A stretch of DNA of 10,474 nucleotides from Tidjanibacter sp. (GTDB lineage: Bacteria > Bacteroidota > Bacteroidia > Bacteroidales > Rikenellaceae): positions 1-10,474 of the forward strand of contig JAFNVE010000117.1 in assembly GCA_017379955.1 (NCBI GenBank), written 5' to 3'. The translations under genes were made by a program, and so were the position numbers. The stretch's first letter is position 1; each line of letters starts with the position of its first letter. The notes beneath the pieces were generated by a model. The model was not told the origin of the DNA and did no database searches. It worked only from the letters and a program-made list of their open reading frames with translations. Shown piece by piece: positions 1 to 7,500 of the stretch.

Positions 1-30
1 GTTGGATATGGTCTGTTTGTATTGTTGCAT
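1..30 (-). CDS. Possible start of an unidentified minus-strand gene (partial)
   Basis: An ATG at 30-28 on the minus strand opens a frame that stays open to the window edge and reads MQQYKQTISN. It lies 37 bases after the recQ stop and just downstream of a TAnnTTTG-type box at 38-45. Ten codons are too few to recognise a family, and an open frame of this length is expected by chance. If the box is the promoter, the leader would be only a few bases long. The call rests on position and promoter alone. Confidence 0.25.
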   Translation of the reverse strand, partial: MQQYKQTISN

Positions 31-37
31 TGCGCTA

Positions 38-45
38 CAAAGATA
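38..45 (-). promoter_or_regulatory. Candidate Bacteroidota -7 box
   Basis: On the minus strand this reads TATCTTTG, matching the Bacteroidota primary sigma factor -7 consensus TAnnTTTG. No TTG is seen about 20 bases upstream, so the -33 element is poor. It sits in the gap after recQ and would drive a gene off the left edge. The same octamer appears in front of serS. Confidence 0.35.
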
Positions 46-67
46 CCCTTTTTTCTCTAATTTGTAT

Positions 68-1816
68 CTATTTATCTCTTTTTCGGCGTGCTAAGCAGAT
101 GTCGCACACCCCACAATCTACCGCATCCTGCTGCCCGAAGTAGTTTTGTAGCAGACGACTACGGCACTCGTCGGTGTTGTTCAGATAGCGCATCATGCTC
201 TCCAATCGCTCCACCGCCATTTCGCGTCTACGGTGGGTGCTATCGGCGGAGATAAAGAGGTCTTTCTCCTGCTCTCTCGGGAGGAGGAACATCACCAGCG
301 GGGAGTAATTCTTTGGTACATAGCGGATAACGTGCATACGCCAGAGTTGTTTGAGCTGCTCGCGCACCATATCCTCCGTGTAGCCCGTGTGCAGTGCAAT
401 CTCCTGAACGTCAATGCTTCGCAGTTGTGTGAATATGCCGGTGTAGAGCCTCATCAGTGCGCGTAACACCCCGTCGAGTTCGCGTCGCTCGATGCGTATG
501 GTGTAGAGGTCGTCGCGGCTCACGCAGAACATCACTCGTGCTGGATTCTCCCCCTCGTCGGTGAGTGACAGGTAGCCGTTCTGCTGCAAAATTTTCAGCG
601 CATTCCACGCTGTCGGGCGGAAGAGTTTGTAACGCGAGGTGAAATCCTCGAAGTCGAGCACAAAGGTTGCCATCTCGCCCTCTCCGTAACCTATCTGCAA
701 ATAGTTGCATAGTTTGGTATAAACCTCCTTAATGTATTCGTTCTCAGGAAATTCGCTGCTTAGTCTTCGCATTGCTCCCGACTCCTCGTTGCCCTCGGTG
801 AGCAGTACCGCATAACTACGCTTACCGTCACGCCCTGCACGCCCAGCCTCTTGGTAGTAACTCTCAGGCGAGGAAGGGGTATCGTAGTGGATGACAAACC
901 TCACATCGGGCTTGTCGATACCCATGCCAAAGGCATTTGTGGCCACCATCACTCGCACCCTGCCACTCAGCCAATCATCCTGACGCATAGAGCGTTCCAT
1001 TGGTGACAGGCCTGCGTGATAGTGTGTGGCATCGACCCCTTCGGAGCGCAGCCACTCGGCAAGTTGCTCGGTCATCTCGCGCGTGCGGGCATAGACGATA
1101 CCCGACCCCGCAACAGAGCCGATAATGTGGAGCAATTGCTCGCGACGATTCTCGGTCTGGCGCACCACAAACGAGAGATTGGGGCGCGAAAAGTCGCTAC
1201 GGAATATGTTTGGGCTCTCGAAGCGGAGGTGGTGCATAATGTCCTCTGCCACACGCTCCGTTGCCGAGGCGGTGAGTGCCAGGCATGGTGTCTCGGGGTG
1301 TGCCTCACGCAAAGCCTTGATATTGAGGTAACTCGGGCGGAAGTCGTAGCCCCATTGAGAGATACAGTGTGCCTCATCCACGGTGATGAGTGCCACACGC
1401 ATCAATCGCATACGCAACGCAAAGAGGTGCGAGGCTATGCGCTCGGGGGAGATGAAGAGGAACTTCACATCGCCATAGACGCAGTTGTCGAGTGCCATCT
1501 CGATATGTCGCTCGCTCATCCCGCCGTGGAGTGCCACAGCGTTTATGTGCAGTCGGCGCAGGCTCTCGGTCTGGTCCTTCATCAGTGCCACAAGAGGGGT
1601 GACGACGATACACAGACCCTCCATCATCAGTGTCGGCAGTTGGTAGAGCAACGACTTGCCTGCACCCGTCGGCATAAGAGCAAGAGTGTCACGACGGGCG
1701 AGTACGGAGCCTATAACCTCCGCCTGACCCGGGCGCAACGACTCATAGCCCCAATACTTTTGTAGTGTGGCAATTACCTCCTGCTGGGAGTGGTTATTTG
1801 TCTGAGAATCCGACAC
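68..1816 (-). CDS. recQ: RecQ-family ATP-dependent DNA helicase, short form with C-terminal zinc motif
   Basis: This is a superfamily 2, 3'-to-5' DNA helicase acting in recombination and replication-fork repair. With the GTG start at 1816-1814 it has 582 residues. Motifs seen: motif 0 RPGQ (28-31), Walker A MPTGAGKS (48-55), Walker B/DEAH (147-150), LTASAT (181-186), TNAFGMGID (293-301) and QEAGRAGRDG (322-331). About 220 residues follow, including a probable winged-helix stretch, and only then the RecQ zinc motif: C551 in DECRSRLL, then C568, C571 and C574 in CGVCDIC, close to the C-terminus. In classical RecQ the zinc motif follows the helicase core directly and an HRDC domain ends the protein; no HRDC is seen here. 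The frame also has an ATG at 1855-1853 giving 595 residues, but that ATG lies in the loop of a hairpin terminator and would add 13 residues partly encoded by the hairpin stem, so I prefer the GTG. No TAnnTTTG promoter is visible just upstream; transcription may come by readthrough from the ferredoxin gene. Family call firm, start uncertain. Confidence 0.93.
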   Translation of the reverse strand: MSDSQTNNHSQQEVIATLQKYWGYESLRPGQAEVIGSVLARRDTLALMPTGAGKSLLYQLPTLMMEGLCIVVTPLVALMKDQTESLRRLHINAVALHGGMSERHIEMALDNCVYGDVKFLFISPERIASHLFALRMRLMRVALITVDEAHCISQWGYDFRPSYLNIKALREAHPETPCLALTASATERVAEDIMHHLRFESPNIFRSDFSRPNLSFVVRQTENRREQLLHIIGSVAGSGIVYARTREMTEQLAEWLRSEGVDATHYHAGLSPMERSMRQDDWLSGRVRVMVATNAFGMGIDKPDVRFVIHYDTPSSPESYYQEAGRAGRDGKRSYAVLLTEGNEESGAMRRLSSEFPENEYIKEVYTKLCNYLQIGYGEGEMATFVLDFEDFTSRYKLFRPTAWNALKILQQNGYLSLTDEGENPARVMFCVSRDDLYTIRIERRELDGVLRALMRLYTGIFTQLRSIDVQEIALHTGYTEDMVREQLKQLWRMHVIRYVPKNYSPLVMFLLPREQEKDLFISADSTHRRREMAVERLESMMRYLNNTDECRSRLLQNYFGQQDAVDCGVCDICLARRKRDK

Positions 1817-1838
1817 TTGCTTGCTCTGTGGATAAATG

Positions 1839-1873
1839 AAAAGGCCGCCCAACATAGAGTAGGGTGGCCTTTT
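1839..1873 (-). terminator. Hairpin terminator after the ferredoxin gene, probably bidirectional
   Basis: Arms 1839-1850 (AAAAGGCCGCCC) and 1862-1873 (GGGTGGCCTTTT) are inverted copies, 12 positions long with one non-identical pair and an 11-base loop. The pair is an A-C mismatch in minus-strand RNA and a G-U wobble in plus-strand RNA. A-tract and T-tract flanks give a U-run at the 3' side in either direction. It begins 18 bases after the ferredoxin stop, so it should end that transcript. The first ATG of the recQ frame (1855-1853) falls inside the loop. Confidence 0.85.
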
Positions 1874-1891
1874 GTCGTGTGTGTACGCTTG

Positions 1892-2065
1892 TTATGCGTC
1901 GAGCGAGATAGCCTCGCTGGGGCATACGCCAGCACATGCACCGCACTCGATGCAGAGATCGGGATTGATTACATATACATCACCCTCCGAAATAGCCTCT
2001 ACGGGGCACTCACCGATGCAAGTACCGCAAGCTACGCACAGATCTTCACTAATTTTGTAAGCCAT
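1892..2065 (-). CDS. Small 2x[4Fe-4S] ferredoxin, 57 residues
   Basis: This short gene encodes a clostridial-type dicluster ferredoxin, a soluble cytoplasmic one-electron carrier. The protein begins MAYKISEDLC and has two internally repeated halves. Half one has C10-x2-C13-x2-C16-x3-C20-P; half two has C38-x2-C41-x2-C44-x3-C48-P. Both are complete CxxCxxCxxxCP motifs, so all eight ligands for two [4Fe-4S] clusters are present, each cluster expected to take three cysteines from one half and the fourth from the other. The repeats VACGTCIGECPVEAIS and IECGACAGVCPSEAIS show the ancestral duplication. Length is normal for the family. A strong promoter match lies 42 bases upstream and a hairpin terminator follows, so it looks like a single-gene unit. 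The redox partner cannot be told from the neighbours. Genes this small are easily missed by automated calling. Confidence 0.95.
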   Translation of the reverse strand: MAYKISEDLCVACGTCIGECPVEAISEGDVYVINPDLCIECGACAGVCPSEAISLDA

Positions 2066-2106
2066 AGTTGTTGTTATTAATTGTTGTAAATAGTTGTTTC
2101 CTTTCG

Positions 2107-2137
2107 CAAATATATCTTTTTATTTCTATTGCTCCAA
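2107..2137 (-). promoter_or_regulatory. Bacteroidota-type promoter of the ferredoxin gene
   Basis: On the minus strand, TTG (2137-2135) and TATATTTG (2114-2107) are separated by 20 bases, matching the Bacteroidota primary sigma consensus of TTG, about 19-21 bases, then TAnnTTTG. The ferredoxin ATG at 2065 is 41 bases downstream of the -7 box, leaving a leader of roughly 35 AT-rich bases. This is the best promoter match in the window. Confidence 0.75.
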
Positions 2138-2155
2138 CTTTTGCGCCAAAATTTT

Positions 2156-2172
2156 GTAGGGGTTACGCCTAC
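2156..2172 (-). other. Short inverted repeat at the serS stop codon
   Basis: GTAGG (2156-2160) and CCTAC (2168-2172) form a 5-bp stem with a 7-base loop that includes the serS stop codon. A self-complementary CAAAATTTTG (2147-2156) abuts it. It could help end serS transcription, but the stem is short and no clean U-run follows on the minus strand, so termination here is only a possibility. Confidence 0.25.
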
Positions 2173-3440
2173 TTAATCATATCGAAGCGAGTGTAGGGAA
2201 CAAGTACCTCGGGAATCTTGATACCCTCGGGAGTCTGGTTGTTCTCCAACAGAGCCGCTACGATTCGGGGCAGTGCAAGCGAACTACCGTTGAGGGTGTG
2301 CGCAAGTGCAATCTTCTTATCTGCCGAGCGATAGCGCAGTTTGAGTCGGTTTGCCTGGAACGCCTCGAAGTTCGACACACTCGACACCTCCAACCAACGC
2401 TGCTGTGCAGCCGAGTATACCTCAAAGTCGTAGGTCAGAGCCGAGGTGAAACTCATATCACCACCCGACAGACGCAGGATGCGGTAGGGCAGGCCAAGGC
2501 TTGCAACAATCTTCTCAACGTGCGCAACCATCTCGTCAAGAGCCTCGTAGGAGGTGTCGGGGTGGTTGATGCGAACAATCTCCACCTTGTTGAACTGGTG
2601 CAGACGGTTCAGACCGCGCACATCCTTGCCATACGAGCCGGCCTCACGACGGAAGCAGGGGGTGTAGGCGGTCAGACGGATGGGGAGATCCTTCTCCTCA
2701 ACAATCGAGTCGCGGTAGATGTTGGTTACAGGCACCTCAGCGGTGGGAATCATATAGAAGTTATCGGCAGTTGCGTGGTACATCTGACCCTCCTTGTCGG
2801 GCAGCTGACCGGTGCCGAAGCCCGATGCCTCGTTAACCATGATGGGGGGCAATACCTCCAAATAACCTGCCTCGGTGTTGCAGTCGAGGAAGTAGGTGAT
2901 GAGTGCGCGCTCCAAAGCAGCACCCTTGCCCTTATATACAGGGAAACCTGCGCCGGTGAGTTTTACGCCCAACTCGAAGTCGATGATGTCGTACTTCTGA
3001 GCCAACTCCCAGTGGGGGAGTGCATCTGCGCCCAGAGCGGGAATCTCGCCTGCACGCTTAACCTCCACATTGTCCTCTGCGGTCATACCGTGGGGTACAA
3101 TCTCTGCGGGGAGGTTGGGGAGGGTCACGATGAGTGCGTTCATCTGCTCGGTGGTCTCCTTCATCTTGGTCTCCAACTCCTTGGAGAGCTCTTTGAGGGC
3201 TGTGGTGCGGCTCTTGGCAGCCTCTGCCTCGTCGCGCTTGCCCTGAGCAAAGAGTTTACCAATCTCCTTTGCTATTGCGTTCTGCTCTGCCAGCGAGTTG
3301 TCGAGCTGCTGCTGGGTCTGACGACGGAGGTCGTCGAGAGCGATAATCTTGTCAACTGTTTCGCGAGCATCTACGCCCTTTACTGCCAGACGCTCCAAGG
3401 TGTACTCCTTGTTATCCTTGATTTGCTTGATTGTAAGCAT
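2169..3440 (-). CDS. serS: Seryl-tRNA synthetase
   Basis: A class IIa aminoacyl-tRNA synthetase that charges tRNA-Ser (and tRNA-Sec where present) with serine in the cytoplasm. The 423-residue protein has the normal bacterial SerRS length and layout. Residues about 28-105 are a charged, Leu/Ala/Gln-rich antiparallel coiled coil, the arm that grips the tRNA long variable arm. The catalytic domain carries the serine-binding TAE at 233-235, motif 2 with FRREAG at 263-268, the EVSSVSNFEAFQANRL stretch (351-366), and motif 3 NGSSLALPR (384-392) with its invariant Arg392. The start is the ATG at 3440, giving MLTIKQIKDN, where SerRS proteins normally begin. The frame continues upstream to an ATG at 3533, but the extra 31 residues are encoded by AT-rich promoter DNA, so that start is rejected. 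It is divergent from the methionine operon. Nothing in it looks broken. Confidence 0.97.
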   Translation of the reverse strand: MLTIKQIKDNKEYTLERLAVKGVDARETVDKIIALDDLRRQTQQQLDNSLAEQNAIAKEIGKLFAQGKRDEAEAAKSRTTALKELSKELETKMKETTEQMNALIVTLPNLPAEIVPHGMTAEDNVEVKRAGEIPALGADALPHWELAQKYDIIDFELGVKLTGAGFPVYKGKGAALERALITYFLDCNTEAGYLEVLPPIMVNEASGFGTGQLPDKEGQMYHATADNFYMIPTAEVPVTNIYRDSIVEEKDLPIRLTAYTPCFRREAGSYGKDVRGLNRLHQFNKVEIVRINHPDTSYEALDEMVAHVEKIVASLGLPYRILRLSGGDMSFTSALTYDFEVYSAAQQRWLEVSSVSNFEAFQANRLKLRYRSADKKIALAHTLNGSSLALPRIVAALLENNQTPEGIKIPEVLVPYTRFDMIK

Positions 3441-3482
3441 AGCCTTATATGGTTTTTTATTGTTTTGTTCTATTCCAAAGCG

Positions 3483-3490
3483 CAAAGATA
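3483..3490 (-). promoter_or_regulatory. Candidate -7 box for serS
   Basis: On the minus strand this reads TATCTTTG, a full match to TAnnTTTG, 42 bases before the serS ATG at 3440. No TTG is found at the expected -33 spacing, so the match rests on the -7 element. Its place between the two possible serS ATGs supports the inner one. Confidence 0.5.
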
Positions 3491-3615
3491 ATAATTTGGG
3501 AGTAAAGTTGCTCTTACTAAGTAAAAATATCAAACAAAATCCTCTTACAAGTGATTGTGGCGGGGTTTTATTATGCTAATTCCGCTATACTCTTTCCAGA
3601 TTTCACTTTTTTTCT

Positions 3616-3623
3616 TATTTTTG
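3616..3623 (+). promoter_or_regulatory. Candidate -7 box for the QC-metH-metF operon
   Basis: TATTTTTG matches TAnnTTTG. Twenty bases upstream lies TTT (3593-3595) where TTG is expected, a near match. Transcription would begin around 3628-3631, which suits the ATG at 3659 and leaves almost no leader for the upstream ATG at 3635. No other TAnnTTTG box is seen in the short gaps before metH, metF or the amidohydrolase gene, so this is the likely operon promoter. Confidence 0.55.
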
Positions 3624-3658
3624 CTTTTTAAAAGATGTATAAAATTACGTTAGGTTAT

Positions 3659-4501
3659 ATGAAAAGAGTATTTATCGTGGCGTTGCCCCTCTTGGTTCTC
3701 TTCGGATGCGGTGGGCGCAACCTCAATAAAATAGCACTCGAAGGTGTAGCAGATAAGCAGAGCGCATCGGTGAGTCAATCGGTTGCAGGACAGAAAGTTG
3801 CAACCCCTGCTCGTTACGGCTTTAAGGTCGTGGCGGAGTATCCGCACGCTACCTCTTCCTACACTCAGGGCCTCCTTTGGCACGATGGCTACCTCTACGA
3901 GGGTACGGGCCAATATGGGCAGTCGATGCTCAAATGTGTCCACCTTACGACAGGTACCGACATCCGCGCAATATCATTGGGTCAGAGCCTTTTTGGCGAG
4001 GGAATCACCCTGCACGGCGATAAAATCTACCAGCTCACCTGGCAGGAGGGTCAGTGCAAGGTATACCAACTCTCCGACTTCCGCCCCGTGCGCACTATCC
4101 GCTATGATGGCGAGGGTTGGGGCTTGGCTTCGGACGGAGAGCACCTCTACATGAGCGACGGCTCGGACCGAATTGTGGTGCGCGACCCCGAGACTTTCCG
4201 CGCAGTGCGCGAGTTTACAGTGCGTACTGACAGGGGCAATGTGCAGTACCTTAACGAGTTGGAGTGGGTCGATGGTGAGTTGTGGGCAAATGTCTATACG
4301 ACAAATATGATTGTTCGCATCAACCCCGAGAACGGTCACGTTGTTGGCATTATCGAACTCGAAGGTTTGCAGAAGCGTGCTGACAAGTTGCCCACCGACG
4401 ATGTGCTCAACGGCATTGCCTACGATGCTGCCACCGGCCGAATCTGGGTGACCGGCAAGAATTGGAACAAACTTTACGAAATTGAGTTGAAGAAAAAATG
4501 A
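3659..4501 (+). CDS. Glutaminyl-peptide cyclotransferase (glutamine cyclotransferase), lipoprotein
   Basis: Predicted to turn N-terminal glutamine of peptides or proteins into pyroglutamate with release of ammonia, as in the plant/bacterial five-bladed beta-propeller cyclotransferase family. The 280-residue product starts MKRVFIVALPLLVLFGC, a lipoprotein signal peptide with lipobox LFGC and lipidated Cys17. The next residues (GGRN) do not resemble the acidic surface-export signal of Bacteroidota lipoproteins, so a periplasm-facing anchor is more likely. After a Ser/Gln/Ala-rich linker (about 30-50) come family-type blocks: YTQGLLW (68-74), YEGTG (80-84, probable catalytic Glu81), LTW (126-128), GEGWGL (151-156), NELEW (199-203), NGIAYD (251-256) and TGKNW (265-269). 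The start at 3659 is chosen over 3635 because it begins the signal peptide cleanly and fits the promoter. It is the first gene of the operon; its TGA overlaps the metH ATG by 4 bases (ATGA), suggesting translational coupling. Its natural substrates are unknown. Confidence 0.9.
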   Translation: MKRVFIVALPLLVLFGCGGRNLNKIALEGVADKQSASVSQSVAGQKVATPARYGFKVVAEYPHATSSYTQGLLWHDGYLYEGTGQYGQSMLKCVHLTTGTDIRAISLGQSLFGEGITLHGDKIYQLTWQEGQCKVYQLSDFRPVRTIRYDGEGWGLASDGEHLYMSDGSDRIVVRDPETFRAVREFTVRTDRGNVQYLNELEWVDGELWANVYTTNMIVRINPENGHVVGIIELEGLQKRADKLPTDDVLNGIAYDAATGRIWVTGKNWNKLYEIELKKK

Positions 4502-7500
4502 TTTTCTCGCAAAATAAGAGCATAGAGCAGTTGATGGCTGAGCGTATCCTTGTGCTTGATGGCGCAATGGGTACGATGATTCGCACCTACAACCTTTCGG
4601 AGGAGGATTTCTCCGCAGGGGAGTTTGCGGGGTGGAGTGTGCCACTGGTGGGGTGCAACGACCTGCTCTGCACCACTCGTCCCGATGTTATCGAGGCTAT
4701 CCACGAGCGATATATCGCTTCGGGTGCCGATATCATCACTGCCAATAGTTTTAACTCCAATGCCATATCGCTTGCCGACTACGGCTTGCAGGAGTATGCC
4801 CGCACTATTGCTCGCAATGCGGCGGCGTGTGCGCGCAGGGTGGCCGACAGGGCTATGCTTCGCAACCCCGCGCGTCAGCGTTTCGTGGCTGGCTCGGTGG
4901 GGCCTACCAGCAAGTCGCTCTCGATTGCTTCGGATGTCGACAATCCCGCCCACCGCGATATAGATTTTGCTACCCTCTCGGCGGCATACCGCGAACAGAT
5001 TGAGGGACTTATCGAGGGTGGCGTGGATGTTTTGCTCATCGAAACCTGCTTCGACACCCTTAATTGCAAGGCGGCTATCGTGGCTGCCGATGAGGTGTTT
5101 GAGAAGATAGGGCGCAAGTTGCCCATTATCATCTCCGCATCGCTCACCAGCAGTGGTCGATTGCTGAGTGGTCAGACCATTGAGGCATTCTTGGTAACCA
5201 TTGCTCACGCCCAACCTTTGGCGGTGGGTTTCAACTGTTCGTTTGGCGCAAGGCAACTCTACCCCCACGTCTGCCGTCTGGCCGAGGTGTCGGAGTTTGC
5301 CGTGTCGCTCTATCCTAATGCGGGACTTCCCAACCTTGCGGGTGGCTACGACCAAAGCCCCGATATGATGGCTGCCGATGTTGAGCCTCTGCTCCGTGAG
5401 GGACTTGTGAATATTATTGGTGGTTGCTGTGGCACCACCCCTGAACATATTGCCGCCATTGCCCACGTTGTGCAGGGCTACTCGCCTCGCAAGGTAAGCC
5501 AACAGGCTAAGGTGACTCGCTACGCAGGATTGGAGCCGTTGGTGGTGAGCCGTGAGCGCAATTTTGTCAATATCGGCGAGCGTACCAATGTGGCAGGCTC
5601 TGCCAAGTTTGCGCGTCTGATTCGTGAGGAGCGTTATGATGAGGCGCTGAGCATAGCACGCGGACAGATTGAGTCGGGTGCTCAGATTATCGATATCTGC
5701 TTCGACGATGGTATGATTAATGGCCCCGAGGCGATGGCGCGTTTCCTCAATCTGGCAGCTGCCGAGCCTGAGATTGCACGAGTACCGTTTATGATTGACT
5801 CCTCGTCGTGGGCAACCGTTGAGGCTGGCTTGTGCCGTGTGCAGGGCAAGCCCGTGGTGAACTCCATATCGCTCAAAGAGGGTGAGGAGGAGTTCCTGCG
5901 TCGTGCGCGCTTGTTGCGCCGCTATGGTGCTGCGGTGGTTGTTATGCTCTTCGACGAGCGTGGACAGGCCGATGTGCTGGCGCGCAAGGTGGAGGTTGCC
6001 GACCGCGCTTGGCGACTGCTCCGAAGTATAGATTTCCCTGCCGAAGATATCATCTTCGACCCCAATATCCTGGCTGTGGCTACGGGCATAGCCGAACACG
6101 ATGGCTACGGCCGCGACTTTATTGAGGCGTGTCGCCATATCAGCACTACGATGGAGGGCGTGCAGATTAGCGGTGGCGTGAGCAATCTCTCGTTTGCCTT
6201 CCGCGGTATCGCTCCGTTGCGTGCCGCTATGCACTCCGTTTTCCTCTACCACGCAATCGAAGCGGGTATGTCGATGGGTATTGTAAATCCCTCGACTATC
6301 GCTATTTATGATGATATCGAGCCTTCGCTCCGCGAGGCGGTTGAGGATGTTGTGTTGGCTCGTAGGGCTGATGCTGCCGAACACCTTTCGCAGGTTGCAC
6401 AGCAGATGCGAGAGCAGAGCGCAAGTGGCACTGTGCAGGTGGCTACGACCGAGCAGTGGCGCAGTGGCACTCCTGCCGAGCGTATTCGCCACGCTATGGT
6501 GAGCGGTATTGCCGACTATGTGGCAGAGGATGCGTTGGAGGCTGCTGGACAGATGTCGCCTTTGGAGGTGATAGACAATATATTTATGCCCGCCATGGAG
6601 TATATTGGCGAGCAGTTTGGCAGTGGCAAGATGTTCCTGCCGCAGGTGGTGAAGAGTGCCCGAGTGATGAAGAGTGGCGTGGGCGTGCTGATGCCTCTGC
6701 TTGGTGAGCAGGGTGGCCGCTCGGTTGGTAAGGTGCTGGTTGCTACCGTCAAGGGTGATGTTCACGATATAGGTAAGAATATTGCAGCCGTTGTGATGAG
6801 TTGCAATGGATATGAGGTTGAGGACCTGGGCGTAATGATTGAGGCCGAGAGAATTGTGGCACGCGCTGCCGAGTGGGGCGCAGATGCTATCGGTCTTAGC
6901 GGACTGATTACCCCCTCGTTGGAGGAGATGAGTGCAGTGGCTGCCGAGGCAGAGAAACAGGGGCTCTCGATTCCGATTATCATCAGTGGTGCAACAACCT
7001 CTGCACTCCATACGGCAGTGCGAATTGCACCGCGCTATTCGGGTGCTGTGGTCTATTGTCGCGATGTGGCCGATAATGTGGCTGCTTTGCAAGCATTGTT
7101 GGGTGCGGAGCGCGAAGAGTATATTGCCGAGTTGAAAGAGCGTCAGAGTGCTCTGCGAGATGAGTGGGCTGAGAATAATATCCCATTGTTGCCCCTTGCT
7201 GAGGCACGACAGAGAGGATACAAGAAGTCTGCTGATAAGGTTGTTAAACCAAAATGCGAGGGCGTTTTCCATATCGAAGATATCACTATCGGTGAGGTGA
7301 GGAGGATGATTGATTGGAGTTTCTTCTTCTCATCGTGGAAGGTGGCGGGTCGCTACCCTGAGATTTTCGACCACCCTGAGCGAGGTGAGGAGGCCCGCAA
7401 ACTCTTTGCCGATGCAGAGAGGATGCTTGATAGGATTGAGAGCGAAAAACTACTTATCCCGACCGCTATTGTAGGCATTCTGCCTGCTCGTGGCGAGGGC

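Larger units (their letters stand above)
3441..3658. other. AT-rich divergent control region between serS and the metH operon
   Basis: This 218-base spacer separates divergent genes and is clearly richer in A and T than the genes on either side. It holds one TAnnTTTG-type box on each strand. I looked for a cobalamin or SAM riboswitch, since the plus-strand operon makes methionine with B12, and saw no long conserved stem set. The plus-strand promoter box is only 35 bases from the first start codon, leaving no room for one. A weak inverted pair GCGG (3560-3563) / CCGC (3582-3585) is not convincing. Confidence 0.6.

Noticed and set aside
1016..1765. 249-codon open frame on the plus strand opposite recQ
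   Set aside because: It is in register with recQ and its Cys/His-rich translation reflects complementary codons, not a zinc protein.
1790..2080. Plus-strand frames across the ferredoxin gene
   Set aside because: The minus strand encodes a complete ferredoxin with two CxxCxxCxxxCP motifs and its own promoter and terminator; the plus frames show no motif.
2298..3491. 397-codon open frame on the plus strand opposite serS
   Set aside because: It is a codon-register shadow of serS. The serS protein is complete and canonical, and the shadow product shows no family motif.
3441..3658. SAM or cobalamin riboswitch upstream of the methionine operon
   Set aside because: No suitable set of conserved stems is seen, and the promoter lies too close to the first gene.
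4474..7272. 932-codon open frame on the minus strand opposite metH
   Set aside because: It is in exact codon register with metH, its translation is low-complexity (rich in His, Asn, Thr, Arg) with no recognisable domain, and it is explained by the lack of TTA, CTA and TCA codons in metH.
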